Counted from the stretch's first letter, positions 1-8,488 are shown. The stretch: 29,821 nucleotides of DNA from an uncultured Duncaniella sp. (GCA_910578615.1 CAJTRI010000023.1:1-29821); one strand, 5' to 3'. Notes: a model not told the origin generated them from the sequence alone. Program-made: numbers and translations.

Positions 1-690
1 GCGACATACAATACTGACGGAGTTTTGATTGACGCAATGTATGCAGGGAACTGTTGGGATAAGTCGGATTTAGTAGATAATCCGTCAGACTCAACAGAGT
101 TAATATGTGCCGAGCATACTTTGATATATTTTATCGCAGACCATGAATTTACATACAACTATGAATACAAAGAAATAGAACATAACTTCAATACCGACGA
201 GGACACCGCCACATACTCTAAAACGGTTTCAATGTGCTGCAACATAGAGAGGAACGGCAAAATAGTAATAAGTTTGCCTGAGGCTGATACCTATGAGGAA
301 GGCGTATTCAGACTGTGGAGCGGCTCAGACAGCAAGGAGGAATGGTACCTGATTGGAAAGATACAGACTCTTACCCGTTATCCTTATTCTGATGAAACTG
401 TGCTTGAAAAATGGGATAGTTTGGGTAATAGTGTTGATGGAGCTACGGCTGAATCATTCGTATTCAACTTTTTTAATTATGTATTCATGCCACAGCCGGA
501 AAAGGTTTTGAGATATATTTACGAAAATCGCGACTATAAATCTCTGTCCCTGACGATGCCTCTTGGATTCTACTACACATACATCCCGCAATCTCGCAAA
601 AACATTGATGTAGCTATCGCCAGACTCGACAATCCGGCAATGCGGGCATATTATAAGGAAATGACTGAATTATGGTTGTCAAATGATTGA
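1..690 (+). CDS. Hypothetical protein, 5'-truncated by the window edge
   Basis: The reading frame is open from base 1 (it begins A-T-Y-N-T-D-G-V) to the TGA at 688-690, so the true start lies upstream; the TTG at 25 is probably an internal codon. The visible 230 residues are acidic and rich in aromatic residues. They show no signal peptide, no membrane segment and no catalytic motif I recognise. Its end overlaps the possible ATG of the next gene (683) in an ATGATTGA junction, which indicates translational coupling. I do not recognise the family. Position at the head of a co-directional array of immunity-like genes suggests, by inference only, another immunity or accessory protein. Confidence 0.7.
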   Translation, partial: ATYNTDGVLIDAMYAGNCWDKSDLVDNPSDSTELICAEHTLIYFIADHEFTYNYEYKEIEHNFNTDEDTATYSKTVSMCCNIERNGKIVISLPEADTYEEGVFRLWSGSDSKEEWYLIGKIQTLTRYPYSDETVLEKWDSLGNSVDGATAESFVFNFFNYVFMPQPEKVLRYIYENRDYKSLSLTMPLGFYYTYIPQSRKNIDVAIARLDNPAMRAYYKEMTELWLSND

Positions 691-694
691 TGTT

Positions 695-1564
695 ATGAAA
701 AATTTGGTTGGTATTACGTTCCTAACGATTATTGTATCTTCTTTAATTATTGCATGCAACGGAGGAAATAAATCCGGCGACATCACACAGATGCAAACGA
801 CAGAAGATTCTGTAACTGGAAATATCGCTGATGTTATTAAAAGCCGGATAATCGAAGATACCGTTATCGGGCATTGGACTATCAAAGCATCAAAAGACTC
901 CAATGATGTAATTGTTGGACGACATGACTGGGCTGTAAGAGATTCATCTGTATTTCTTACTCTGTCGTATGACCGAAATATCGTGTACTCCGACAAGGAA
1001 ATACGCACGAAAGATTTGGTCGGCAACGCGGGTGAATATATGATGCAGTGGGGAGGCGATGTTTTTGGGGCTTCGGACTCTGCTCTATACTTGTCGTTCG
1101 GTTGTTTTCTCCCTGATACCGATGATGGCTGGAATATGTTGTATCAGATTTTACCCGACGGCACATCAAATATTATTGTCATAGATGTTTACATGGGTAT
1201 CGATGGCTTTGATGCAGTGGCAGATTTCATGGCCCTGTATCTGAACGAAAGAGCAGTAGGTGCATCACTGGCAGGCTTGAAAAGACTGTATGAGCAGTAT
1301 TGCACCAAAGAGCTTGCCGAAGAATTATCTTCCAGTGATTTCCCGATTGTTACGGATGATGCCGACTTTCGGCACGCCTATAAGACAATTCAAATAGAAC
1401 CTCAAGACGGCTTTACGGGACTTCCGCTGGAAAAGTATTCATTCGAGGTGAAATTCAAACCTAACCCCAACGATGATAACGTGACCGACATCCTGTATAT
1501 GGAAATCGACGGCTCCACAAATAAGATTGTAAAGATTAATAGCGGTGAAAGGGAAATGATATGA
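695..1564 (+). CDS. Lipoprotein of unknown function, possibly NTF2-like C-terminal part
   Basis: Starting at ATG 695, the protein has a lysine, then a hydrophobic stretch ending in L-I-I-A-C, a lipobox with Cys21, so it should be a lipid-anchored envelope protein of 289 residues. An ATG at 683 in the same frame would overlap the upstream stop and add four residues; I prefer 695 because M-K-N makes a normal signal-peptide start. The C-terminal third (YLNERA..., LYEQYCTKEL) looks like the helical start of NTF2-like domains of the DUF3828 type, and the middle part resembles DUF4738-like lipoproteins; both are memory-based guesses. The stop overlaps the next start by ATGA (1561-1564). An immunity or accessory role is inferred from context only. 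Confidence 0.7.
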   Translation: MKNLVGITFLTIIVSSLIIACNGGNKSGDITQMQTTEDSVTGNIADVIKSRIIEDTVIGHWTIKASKDSNDVIVGRHDWAVRDSSVFLTLSYDRNIVYSDKEIRTKDLVGNAGEYMMQWGGDVFGASDSALYLSFGCFLPDTDDGWNMLYQILPDGTSNIIVIDVYMGIDGFDAVADFMALYLNERAVGASLAGLKRLYEQYCTKELAEELSSSDFPIVTDDADFRHAYKTIQIEPQDGFTGLPLEKYSFEVKFKPNPNDDNVTDILYMEIDGSTNKIVKINSGEREMI

Positions 1565-2214
1565 CAAACAAAGAGTTATTTTTAACCATAGTTGAGCGGC
1601 TAAAGACAGAGCCTTTTCTCAAAGACTTTAAGTTTCGTAAGCGTGATTCTTCTTTCATCAAACAAGAAGACGGTTTGCGACGGCATATCGAATTAGATCA
1701 TTGGAGTAAGGAGGGAGTGTTTATCATCTATCCTATCTATATGGTTCGTTTCGATGTTCTATTGAAATGGTTTGAACCGTATAATGTCAAATCGCCGCAA
1801 GATCGGCAGGATAATCCTTCTGTCGGATTTACCGGGAATATGCTTGGCAGGCAAGATAAGTTTACGATTTCAGAAGCCAATCTGGATTGCGAATACTCAA
1901 AACTCTGTGGCACACTTGCCGACTGTTCCGGCATAGTATTTCAATCATACACGTCATTGCGTGATATGTTTGAACACGAGATTATACCCGTATTGGAGTG
2001 TAAGCGAGCATTACCCGATGTCGGTGCAGACTGGGCGTTCAAATATCTTACACTAACACGCATTGAATCGCCTGAAGATTATCCGGCAGTCAAAGAATTA
2101 GTCTTGGCGCAAATCCTCAAAATGGCTGAAAGGCATGAGCCAAATGTAATGGACTATTTCCCTCGGCTGGATGAGATAATCAGCGTTATGGAGCAGACTT
2201 TCCCAACAAAATAA
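1561..2214 (+). CDS. Hypothetical cytoplasmic protein, DUF4304-like pattern
   Basis: A 217-residue soluble protein with no signal peptide or membrane segment. The N-terminus (helix, then F-K-F-R-K-R-D-S-S-F and R-R-H-I-E-L-D-H-W) follows the pattern of DUF4304-type proteins, where a short helix precedes a beta sheet read as 'full-length, fix the substrate, report a phenotype'; I cannot confirm membership. The end is helical and acidic. Its ATG overlaps the preceding TGA by four bases and the next gene begins 11 bases after its stop, so it belongs to the same transcription unit. No enzyme motif is visible. Orphan immunity protein is the contextual guess. Confidence 0.65.
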   Translation: MTNKELFLTIVERLKTEPFLKDFKFRKRDSSFIKQEDGLRRHIELDHWSKEGVFIIYPIYMVRFDVLLKWFEPYNVKSPQDRQDNPSVGFTGNMLGRQDKFTISEANLDCEYSKLCGTLADCSGIVFQSYTSLRDMFEHEIIPVLECKRALPDVGADWAFKYLTLTRIESPEDYPAVKELVLAQILKMAERHEPNVMDYFPRLDEIISVMEQTFPTK

Positions 2215-2225
2215 GTGCATATATC

Positions 2226-2477
2226 ATGGAAATAGATGTGCCGAAATATGATAGAAATATTGGGTTACAACTCTGTTGGTACCCGGGATTTTCGATAAAG
2301 GTTTCAAGCGATGATAGCGAAGTAACTATGTCTGCTAATCGGGAAGGATTGTTATCAATGGCAAACCATCTTCTCAATTTAGCGCAAGCAGATGTGCCTC
2401 CCGGCACACATATACATTTGGATTCATTAAACTCATTGGAAGATGGTTCGAACGAGATTATAATTGAAAAGATATGA
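2226..2477 (+). CDS. Imm32-family immunity protein
   Basis: At 83 residues this is the most recognisable member of the array. The sequence shows an N-R-E-G-L-L-S-M-A-N-H-L-L helix, then V-P-P-G-T-H-I-H-L-D, then L-E-D-G-S-N-E-I-I-I-E-K-I at the C-terminus. That order (EGL..LA helix, HiHLD, gS.eLii strand) is what I remember of the Imm32 family, small cytoplasmic proteins that neutralise polymorphic or contact-dependent toxins. No cognate toxin gene lies beside it in the window, so it is an orphan immunity gene here. It sits between unrelated small genes, and its stop overlaps the next ATG by four bases (2474-2477). It is the main anchor for reading the whole left region as an immunity array. 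Confidence 0.75.
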   Translation: MEIDVPKYDRNIGLQLCWYPGFSIKVSSDDSEVTMSANREGLLSMANHLLNLAQADVPPGTHIHLDSLNSLEDGSNEIIIEKI

Positions 2478-2863
2478 AACTGAAAGATAAAAACACCGGC
2501 AAATTTATTGGTGTGGCGACTATTAGCGGCATACTGACTTTCGCTATTGCTTGCGGATTGTGGTATATAGTTTCAGGCGTGAATTGGTTGGTTTTTTGGG
2601 GTATACCAGTCACAATCATTTCGTGTTGGATAATCGGGGCATTGATAGCGTGGCTTATCATCCCTGACAGGAAAAGCTATCTGTTAGGCATCGCAGCGTA
2701 TTTATTCACTATCGGGATTAATTTCATTATAGCGACCGTTAATTTCCTGAACGGAGAACCCTCGATAAACGGATGGATTGTTCTGTTCGCAATAGGCTTC
2801 GCAATTATCTCCATTCCCGGAGCTATTCTGCTGAATTTAGTAACAATACGTATTCTCAAATGA
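2474..2863 (+). CDS. Four-helix membrane protein, unknown
   Basis: A 129-residue protein with four predicted membrane helices, at about residues 12-34, 38-62, 67-92 and 97-125, separated by very short loops. The N-terminus M-K-L-K-D-K-N is one of several near-identical starts in this array (compare 4812, 7326, 8489 and 9573). Both ends use ATGA overlaps, with 2226-2477 before and with 2860-3876 after. I recognise no family. Small polytopic proteins of this kind occur as immunity proteins against membrane-acting effectors, but here that is inference from neighbourhood. Confidence 0.65.
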   Translation: MKLKDKNTGKFIGVATISGILTFAIACGLWYIVSGVNWLVFWGIPVTIISCWIIGALIAWLIIPDRKSYLLGIAAYLFTIGINFIIATVNFLNGEPSINGWIVLFAIGFAIISIPGAILLNLVTIRILK

Positions 2864-3876
2864 GCAATAAGGCATTGAAGAAAACGGCGGCTGATATAAG
2901 GCGCAACGTGAGCCGGGAGCATGGCTTCCGGCAGAGTGCGTACATCAACTTCAAAGTTGATGGCGACTATTTCTTATGTCTTTACTTTTTTGCAAACGGT
3001 TCAGCGTTTCCAAACGAAGCGAAGCTGACGGTCAAACCGATGTATGCCGATAAGCTCTGGTGGGAAATATGGGATGCGCCGGAATGTATCGACACACCTA
3101 TTAGTCTGCGCGGCACGGGAGCTTACGCGTTGTCGGGAATGGTGTTGGCAAAATATGAGAATTTAATTGACCCGAAAGAGTCTGGTGATTCCGAGATGAA
3201 GGATTTGTATGAACGTATTTTCAGCCAGGCTGATACCGAAATCTCACGATTCATTTCCAATAATCCCGATACCGATACATTCTATCCTGATGAAACAAAG
3301 ATGGATTATGACCCGGATAGATTACTCTATCTAATGGCTCTTATCCATAACAAACAGGAGGACAAAGCCTTATTAATAATTAAGGAAGCCCGAAGTAATA
3401 AGCATCATTGTGTGTTCTGCAGCGGATGGAACAGCGACAGCTACACCTACATCAAGCGTTGGTGTAACCGAGGTAGAACCGCTGAGCGAATCCGACACCG
3501 GATAGATAATATATTTAATGCAATTATAAGATTCCGCGCCTTTGTCATAATGTCAATGTCACGCACCCGTAGATATGATCTTCCGGATTTTTGGGATTAT
3601 AGGCCGTTAGACGGCGGCATATATATTGCGATTATATTCTCATGGATATTCTTCATGAAGAATTTTACTATGGCATGGATTTCACTGGCTATACTTGTCA
3701 TAATGCAGTTTATGGTTGATGGGAAAAGAGCTAAACGCTATTATCGTGAATTTATGAATCTACCGATGACAATCAGGCAAAAATGGACTCTTGGGGCATG
3801 GGGGATGACTGTCACTTTGTGGATATATGTGATACTTTTGCTATTTATCCTACCGAATTATGGAAGCTCTAATTGA
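2860..3876 (+). CDS. Hypothetical protein, soluble N-terminal part plus C-terminal membrane helices
   Basis: The frame is open from 2773, but ATG 2860 is preferred: it overlaps the previous stop in an ATGA junction like its neighbours and gives M-S-N-K-A-L-K-K. Of the 338 residues, about 1-75 resemble a DUF4304-type beta-rich region (helix, then G-F-R-Q-S-A-Y-I-N-F). The middle is a helical soluble segment with a Cys/His cluster (H-H-C-V-F-C). Residues 250 to the end hold two close hydrophobic segments, a basic loop and one last membrane helix ending at the C-terminus. The combination looks like a fusion of a soluble immunity-type domain with a membrane part. No catalytic motif is seen. The stop overlaps a possible start of the next, broken gene. 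Confidence 0.6.
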   Translation: MSNKALKKTAADIRRNVSREHGFRQSAYINFKVDGDYFLCLYFFANGSAFPNEAKLTVKPMYADKLWWEIWDAPECIDTPISLRGTGAYALSGMVLAKYENLIDPKESGDSEMKDLYERIFSQADTEISRFISNNPDTDTFYPDETKMDYDPDRLLYLMALIHNKQEDKALLIIKEARSNKHHCVFCSGWNSDSYTYIKRWCNRGRTAERIRHRIDNIFNAIIRFRAFVIMSMSRTRRYDLPDFWDYRPLDGGIYIAIIFSWIFFMKNFTMAWISLAILVIMQFMVDGKRAKRYYREFMNLPMTIRQKWTLGAWGMTVTLWIYVILLLFILPNYGSSN

Positions 3877-4107
3877 AATGTTTATGTCCTCGATACTTGG
3901 TTCAATCTTCCGGCATATCGGAGCGGGACTCCGATATTTCTTCATCCGAGTATCCTCAGGAAGAAAATAACATATAAAAGCCTGCGTTACGATAATCCGA
4001 AAGATACGGTTCTCGCAAACTTTGACAACGCTTTTGTCAACACCGTTTTCGGGTTTGTGATCTTCTTTGGCATCTTCTTTTTTATAGTGATCAAATACCT
4101 GTCATGA
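3860..4107 (+). pseudogene. Small membrane protein gene split by a one-base shift in an A run
   Basis: Frame one reads from ATG 3860 (or 3878, one base after the upstream stop) through G-S-I-F-R-H-I-G-A-G-L-R-Y-F to a TAA at 3968-3970. If one A is added to the AAAA at 3964-3967, translation continues as K-I-T-Y-K-S-L-R-Y-D-N-P and then a strong membrane helix, ending at TGA 4105-4107, one base before the next gene. That continuation, its normal operon spacing and the overall shape (two hydrophobic segments around a basic middle, about 82 residues) argue for one ancestral gene. It may be dead, rescued by -1 slippage at A-AAA just before the stop, or a sequencing error. Confidence 0.55.
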
Positions 4108-4108
4108 T

Positions 4109-4825
4109 ATGAAAAAGGCTGGAAAAATAATCGCATATTCTATCGCTATCAGCTTCGTTTTGTTGGTGGCTATTATCTGTATAGCTATTCATCTGATGGG
4201 GTATAGCGTTGCCGATCATAGAAAGAAGGAAATAGTCAATCGGGAGAAGATCATCGAAAGGATTGATTCTTTTCAAAATATTAATAACCGTCTGCCAGAA
4301 ACATTGTCAAGTATCGGATTTTCCCAAACATCGTGGGGATATGAGTATCGAGGCATATGCTTTGATTATATAATGCTTAGCGATTCAGAGTATATTATTG
4401 AATATACGTCGGCTGATGGAGTCCTTACTCAATATGTAAACACAGAACATCGTTGGATGGAAGAACCGGATATTTACCTGATTGAACTTCCGGTTAATGC
4501 AGATACGATTGCCGCAATTAATCGAATTTCCAACTTTGAACCGGGTTATAATATTCCACCACAAATAGATAGCATAAGCTATAATCATTTACATGTAAGT
4601 CCCATATCAGATATAGCGGGAATGCCAGATTCTGTGGCCTATATTCGTTATTTATATGTTGATGGCAGTCCACGTTGTGAGGGCTGGATTGCATTCTCCG
4701 ATGACCCTGAAAATGACTTCAGCCATGAGCTCGGAGAATGGAAATATTATGACGGTCAAGGCAACAGCTATCGTAAGTTCTGGAATTATAAAGAAAACGG
4801 CAAATTGATATATGAAGCTGACTGA
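4109..4825 (+). CDS. Membrane-anchored hypothetical protein
   Basis: A 238-residue protein with a single N-terminal membrane helix (about residues 9-31) followed by an extracytoplasmic or cytoplasmic soluble part of about 200 residues. After the helix comes a basic amphipathic helix and a pattern N-I-N-N-R-L-P-E-T-L-S-S-I-G-F, common in Bacteroidales anchored proteins of unknown role in such arrays. The C-terminus (G-E-W-K-Y-Y-D-G-Q-G-N-S-Y and E-N-G-K-L-I-Y-E) resembles a single repeat of the W-x-Y-Y-D/N-G type found in MORN or YwqK-like proteins. Its last 14 bases overlap the start of the next gene, and the shared start sequence there supplies its stop codon. Confidence 0.65.
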   Translation: MKKAGKIIAYSIAISFVLLVAIICIAIHLMGYSVADHRKKEIVNREKIIERIDSFQNINNRLPETLSSIGFSQTSWGYEYRGICFDYIMLSDSEYIIEYTSADGVLTQYVNTEHRWMEEPDIYLIELPVNADTIAAINRISNFEPGYNIPPQIDSISYNHLHVSPISDIAGMPDSVAYIRYLYVDGSPRCEGWIAFSDDPENDFSHELGEWKYYDGQGNSYRKFWNYKENGKLIYEAD

Positions 4826-5251
4826 TAACCGATTTGGAATATGGTGCGTTATCGCTGCGCTTATGCCGGTTATGATGAGCGTTTTTGCGGCGTTGATTCT
4901 AATTGGTGTAGAATCTGCGTCAGAATTATTTTACTATAAGAACTTGGAGATATTTCTGATTTGGGAGATAACCTACCTGTTAGGGGGATTCCTTTCATAT
5001 CCTAAATTGCAGAGCAATGGCTGGATTCGCAGTTCCTTTATATGTTGGGGTATGACGTCCCGTTTCTTATCATTTTTTCGTTCCTATGGGCTGGAATCAG
5101 GATACATGACGGATTTACAGGACTTTATTACTTCATGATTTCATGTATATCGTGGGCTTCCAGTATCCTCCCATTACTGCTTGGAACATACTTATATAAA
5201 ATTTCAAAGGCAAACTATGGAAGAGTATACGAAAAAGCAGCCAGTGAGTAG
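4812..5251 (+). pseudogene. Four-helix membrane protein gene, frameshifted at a G run
   Basis: The frame from ATG 4812 (M-K-L-T-D-N-R-F-G-I-W) gives two membrane helices and then turns into a non-hydrophobic tail ending at 5138. A second frame continues with P-F-L-I-I-F-S-F-L-W-A-G-I and another helix to the stop at 5249-5251. Adding one G to GGGG at 5047-5050 joins them smoothly (F-I-C-W-G-Y-D-V-P-F-L), restoring a 146-residue protein with four helices. The most likely history is loss of one G. The start resembles 8489 and 9573 (M-K-x-x-D-K-R-F-W), so this may be a distant third member of that family. The 3' end overlaps the next gene by 35 bases. Confidence 0.55.
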
Positions 5252-5991
5252 GAAGCAGGTATTTCTGCGGTTCATACGGTATGTTGCCGTGGCTGTTGTC
5301 ACGGTGTGGCTGCTTTTGCTATTGATTGCATCAACCGATAAAGATGATTTTGGAGTCGCATTTTTAGCCGTTTTTTTTTTTCTTTATTACAATTCCTCTT
5401 GTTGGTTTCTGGATTTATTCTTTTGTCAAGGCTGTATGGCGACGCACAAAAACCGATAGGATCCTTTTATGGTTCCATATAGTTGATTTGTTACTGCTTG
5501 GGGGTGTGGTTTATCTACTTAATAGACCTCCTATGAAGTGCGATGCCTTCATTATGGCCGAACACTATGAAAATGCAGACGGCTTTTGGATGAAAAGTGT
5601 AACAGAGTATTATCGTCGTATTCTGCCTGATAAATCTCGGCTTGTATTTGAAATTGATGGATTTGAGGACAAAAATAAGGTTGATCACCTAAGTGACAGG
5701 GAACTGAAAAAGTTGAAGAATGATTTGGAGGATTTAGGCTGTATCGGTATCGATGTCAATAACTATTCCAAACCAAACTATTCCACTCTACGGTTTCGCC
5801 GCATTGGAATGGGAATGTGGTTATATCGTCTATACAACCAACCTCTCACCTCTCAACAGCGAGACAGCATAAATGCCGCCCCGTGCCTGATAGTATATAA
5901 CGATTCCACCGTCTTTGAGTTTTGGGGCGGAGTATTCGGTGCCCAGATCTTTGTCGGTAAAGATGAATTTCTAAAAAGTAGGAAGAAATGA
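5217..5991 (+). pseudogene. Membrane protein gene interrupted at a run of 11 T
   Basis: From ATG 5217 the protein has a membrane helix, then reaches eleven T residues at 5371-5381. In the sequence as given the frame then drifts to a stop at 5457-5459. With ten T it would continue in the +1 frame as F-I-T-I-P-L-V-G-F-W-I-Y-S-F-V-K-A-V-W, two more membrane helices and a soluble domain of about 150 residues to TGA 5989-5991, in all 257 residues. The downstream frame is open all the way back to the T run, which strongly supports one gene. The tract could be a contingency (phase-variable) site, a transcriptional slippage site, or an assembly error. The family is unknown to me; the context is immunity-like. 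Confidence 0.6.
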
Positions 5992-6422
5992 ATATGAACT
6001 ATGATATAACTATCGAATATAAGGATGGCCGGGTAAGTATGAGATTCCTCGGCGTTGATTTCTTTGCATTGGATAAAGTTTTTGGAGCGATGCCAATAAA
6101 AAGACTATCCAATTATTGCTTAGGAATTTTCAATACAGCACCGGATGAACCGACCTATATTCAGTCATCCGACAATAATATCTCTGAAATCATATCCGTA
6201 CCGATTACTAATCTACACTCGCTTATTGAGTTTTTCAGGAGTATTCGGGACAGAGAAGATTTTTCAATATATAAGTTGAAAATAGAATTCAATGATTTCT
6301 CCATGCTCTATGATGATGATTGTATGCTTGCCATAGAGGGCAAATGCTCTGACAATACTGAATTTCAATTCTTTAATGGACTTTATCGTGATATATGCAA
6401 TACTCTTGAAAATGAGGATTAA
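5988..6422 (+). CDS. Small acidic hypothetical protein, immunity-like context
   Basis: A 144-residue soluble, acidic protein without signal peptide or membrane helix, and without any motif I recognise. Predicted character is alternating strands at the N-terminus (Y-D-I-T-I-E-Y-K-D-G-R-V-S-M-R-F) and a helix near V-P-I-T-N-L-H-S-L-I-E-F-F. The ATG overlaps the previous stop by ATGA (5988-5991); a second ATG follows at 5994. Small acidic cytoplasmic proteins in such arrays often act as toxin-binding immunity proteins, but nothing here shows that directly. Confidence 0.6.
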   Translation: MNMNYDITIEYKDGRVSMRFLGVDFFALDKVFGAMPIKRLSNYCLGIFNTAPDEPTYIQSSDNNISEIISVPITNLHSLIEFFRSIRDREDFSIYKLKIEFNDFSMLYDDDCMLAIEGKCSDNTEFQFFNGLYRDICNTLENED

Positions 6423-6439
6423 AGTTATAATTAATTTCC

Positions 6440-7240
6440 ATGAAATCAGACAGCAAGACATATCGGTTTTTCTTCGGGCGGCGGAGTGAAACTCGCTTGC
6501 CATTTGGTGCTATGCTGCTGATTCTCGTGCCTTTTCTCATTGTAGGTCTGTATTTACAGAATCGCAAATACAATGCTCTGTCGGCAAATCCGAAACATAC
6601 ATCGACTGTGATTTCAAATATCGGCTACATAGGCAACAGTGGCCCTATAATATATTACAGGTTTACAGTGAATGGTGTCACATATAATGGTGGTATGCAT
6701 GCCAATGGTTTTGCCGTTGGCGACAGCATAGGTGTGGTGTATCAGAAAGACAATCCCGAAAACAATATGACGGTGTTTGAATATTATGATGCCCCGTCGT
6801 ATGGTTTAGTCTCCGCATTTGTCATTCTTGTTGTAATTCTTGCGATTATCCGTTGGCGGAAGATAAGCAGGCAGTACAAAGCTGATGCCCCGGTGGAAAC
6901 CAAAGAGCAAAGGGCATGTGGGATTTATCGTACCTCAAGAATATATATATTCGTTACGGGTTATGGCAAGACCGGCTTCGGCTACAATATGAGTTATCCT
7001 ATAAAGTTTGCGCCAATTGATTGTGATGATATAGAATTCAATAATGCTTTTGGCGAAGTTTTCTTAGCCAGCAATCGCGAAGAATATAAGGAGCTAAAAT
7101 CATCGGAACTAATCAAGGCAATGAAACAACGCTCATGGCGACAGCTTCACCTCCATTCGACCTCCGTATTTGTAAATCAGGACGACGATAAAATCAGTGT
7201 AGTCCCTACTAAATCGGCATCCGATAAATGGCTTGATTAG
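6440..7240 (+). CDS. Membrane protein with DUF3592-like middle part; end may be cut by an amber codon
   Basis: A 266-residue protein with two membrane helices (about 22-40 and 121-138) enclosing a beta-rich loop. The loop pattern (V-I-S-N-I-G-Y, Y-Y-R-F-T-V-N-G-V-T-Y, V-G-D-S-I-G-V-V-Y) is typical of DUF3592-like domains. A soluble C-terminal region follows. It stops at TAG 7238-7240, but the same frame continues for 33 sensible residues (T-F-D-V-G-N-D-S-I-Y-D-I-V-S-E-T-R-K-L-L) to TAA 7340-7342, which lies within the next gene's start exactly as at 4812. The TAG may therefore be a premature stop. Function unknown. Confidence 0.6.
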   Translation: MKSDSKTYRFFFGRRSETRLPFGAMLLILVPFLIVGLYLQNRKYNALSANPKHTSTVISNIGYIGNSGPIIYYRFTVNGVTYNGGMHANGFAVGDSIGVVYQKDNPENNMTVFEYYDAPSYGLVSAFVILVVILAIIRWRKISRQYKADAPVETKEQRACGIYRTSRIYIFVTGYGKTGFGYNMSYPIKFAPIDCDDIEFNNAFGEVFLASNREEYKELKSSELIKAMKQRSWRQLHLHSTSVFVNQDDDKISVVPTKSASDKWLD

Positions 7241-7325
7241 GATTCCAATCGAGCGCTGACATTTGACGTTGGCAATGATTCTATATACGACATCGTAAGT
7301 GAAACCCGAAAACTCCTCGATAATC

Positions 7326-7898
7326 ATGAAACTGACCGATAAAAACTCCGAAATAAGAATCTACCATAGCGCATGGAAAAATACGCTTTTGGCTGTCTGT
7401 TGTCTGGCTTTTGCTATTGTAGGATACTTTATTATGATAGATCCAACCACCAAATGGCCGACGAAAGTATTTGGGGGTATTCTGAATATGATATTTTTTG
7501 GATGTGGTAGTGCGTTTTTCTTTGTTATAGCGTCATATAAAAGGATTCGCCGCATTCCATTTTTAACAATCTATGCAGATAGATTGGAAATTTATAAACA
7601 GCGTAATGGTGGTTATCATACAGTCAATTACGCAGATGTGAAAACGTTTCGATTAGTAAAGATTCACTCATCTAAAATGATTGCGGTTGATTATAAGGTA
7701 GTTCCACTGATACATAAGTTTGAAGAAGCATCTGATTTGAAACAAAGCATAATGCACCTCAGTTTCAATGAGACCGGAACAATAGAAAATATACCCGTCC
7801 ACAATCTGACAATGAAAGGGAAAGAGAACTGTGATATATTGAACCACCGATTAGAAAATTGGCAGACAAATGGCTCTATGAGAATAAAATATGAATAA
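7326..7898 (+). CDS. STM3941-like membrane protein
   Basis: The frame extends up to a GTG at 7299, but ATG 7326 is preferred because it gives the M-K-L-T-D-K-N start shared with neighbours. The 190-residue protein has two closely spaced membrane helices (about 20-40 and 50-70), then a basic turn K-R-I-R-R-I-P-F-L-T-I and a PH-like beta region (R-L-E-I-Y, V-N-Y-A-D-V-K-T-F-R-L-V-K). The order 'Y-H-S-x-W-K, two helices, P-F-L-x-I, ADV-x-x-F' matches what I remember of the STM3941 family, which is frequent in toxin-immunity neighbourhoods and often annotated only by that name. The biochemical role is unknown. Confidence 0.6.
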   Translation: MKLTDKNSEIRIYHSAWKNTLLAVCCLAFAIVGYFIMIDPTTKWPTKVFGGILNMIFFGCGSAFFFVIASYKRIRRIPFLTIYADRLEIYKQRNGGYHTVNYADVKTFRLVKIHSSKMIAVDYKVVPLIHKFEEASDLKQSIMHLSFNETGTIENIPVHNLTMKGKENCDILNHRLENWQTNGSMRIKYE

Positions 7899-7935
7899 TC
7901 TTGAAATAACTATAATAAGTAATATCTAACTAAAT

Positions 7936-8481
7936 ATGAAACCAACTACTATCATAATATTGGCTATATGTGTCATAATCACCTCAGTATATGCCATCTA
8001 TAATTTCCTGTTCGCCCCAATTTTGATGTATGGTGGCGCAACCGCAAGCTATCTAATCATCTTGGATAAGAAACAGATAAAACTAAATCCAAAGGATTTT
8101 CTGAATAAATACCGATGGTCATATTTTGGGGTGTCGGTATTGCTGCCTTTTTTTGCGGGTGTTAACTCGTTGGGATTTCATAATAGCGCAAAGGAGTACC
8201 ATAGATGCTATGAAGCCGCAATAAATGATACAGTCACCGCATTAGACCGATGGGGTAAAATGGGAAATGAAATCAAATTAGCGAATGGTGAATCTTATCG
8301 CGTATATATAGCACCACTTACTATGGTTATAGAAGTCGAAAACATAATCCAAAACAAGAAGAACAGAATCATTTTACAAAAGAAAGCCTATAATGATACA
8401 ATTATTTTTGTGGAGTCATATGGATATAAATGGATCTTTGAAATTGGCGACCTATCCTTGAAAACAATTTTTGAAGATTAA
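7936..8481 (+). CDS. Membrane-anchored hypothetical protein
   Basis: A 181-residue protein. Two hydrophobic stretches at the N-terminus (about residues 4-24 and 28-43) and one near 64-80 suggest three membrane helices, followed by a soluble C-terminal part of about 100 residues with strands around R-V-Y-I-A-P-L-T-M-V-I-E-V-E. The N-terminus M-K-P-T-T-I-I-I resembles 9914 (M-K-P-K-K-I-I-I). The gene follows its neighbour by 37 bases, one of the longer gaps in the array; I see no promoter in that gap. Family not recognised. Confidence 0.6.
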   Translation: MKPTTIIILAICVIITSVYAIYNFLFAPILMYGGATASYLIILDKKQIKLNPKDFLNKYRWSYFGVSVLLPFFAGVNSLGFHNSAKEYHRCYEAAINDTVTALDRWGKMGNEIKLANGESYRVYIAPLTMVIEVENIIQNKKNRIILQKKAYNDTIIFVESYGYKWIFEIGDLSLKTIFED

Positions 8482-8488
8482 TAATGGT

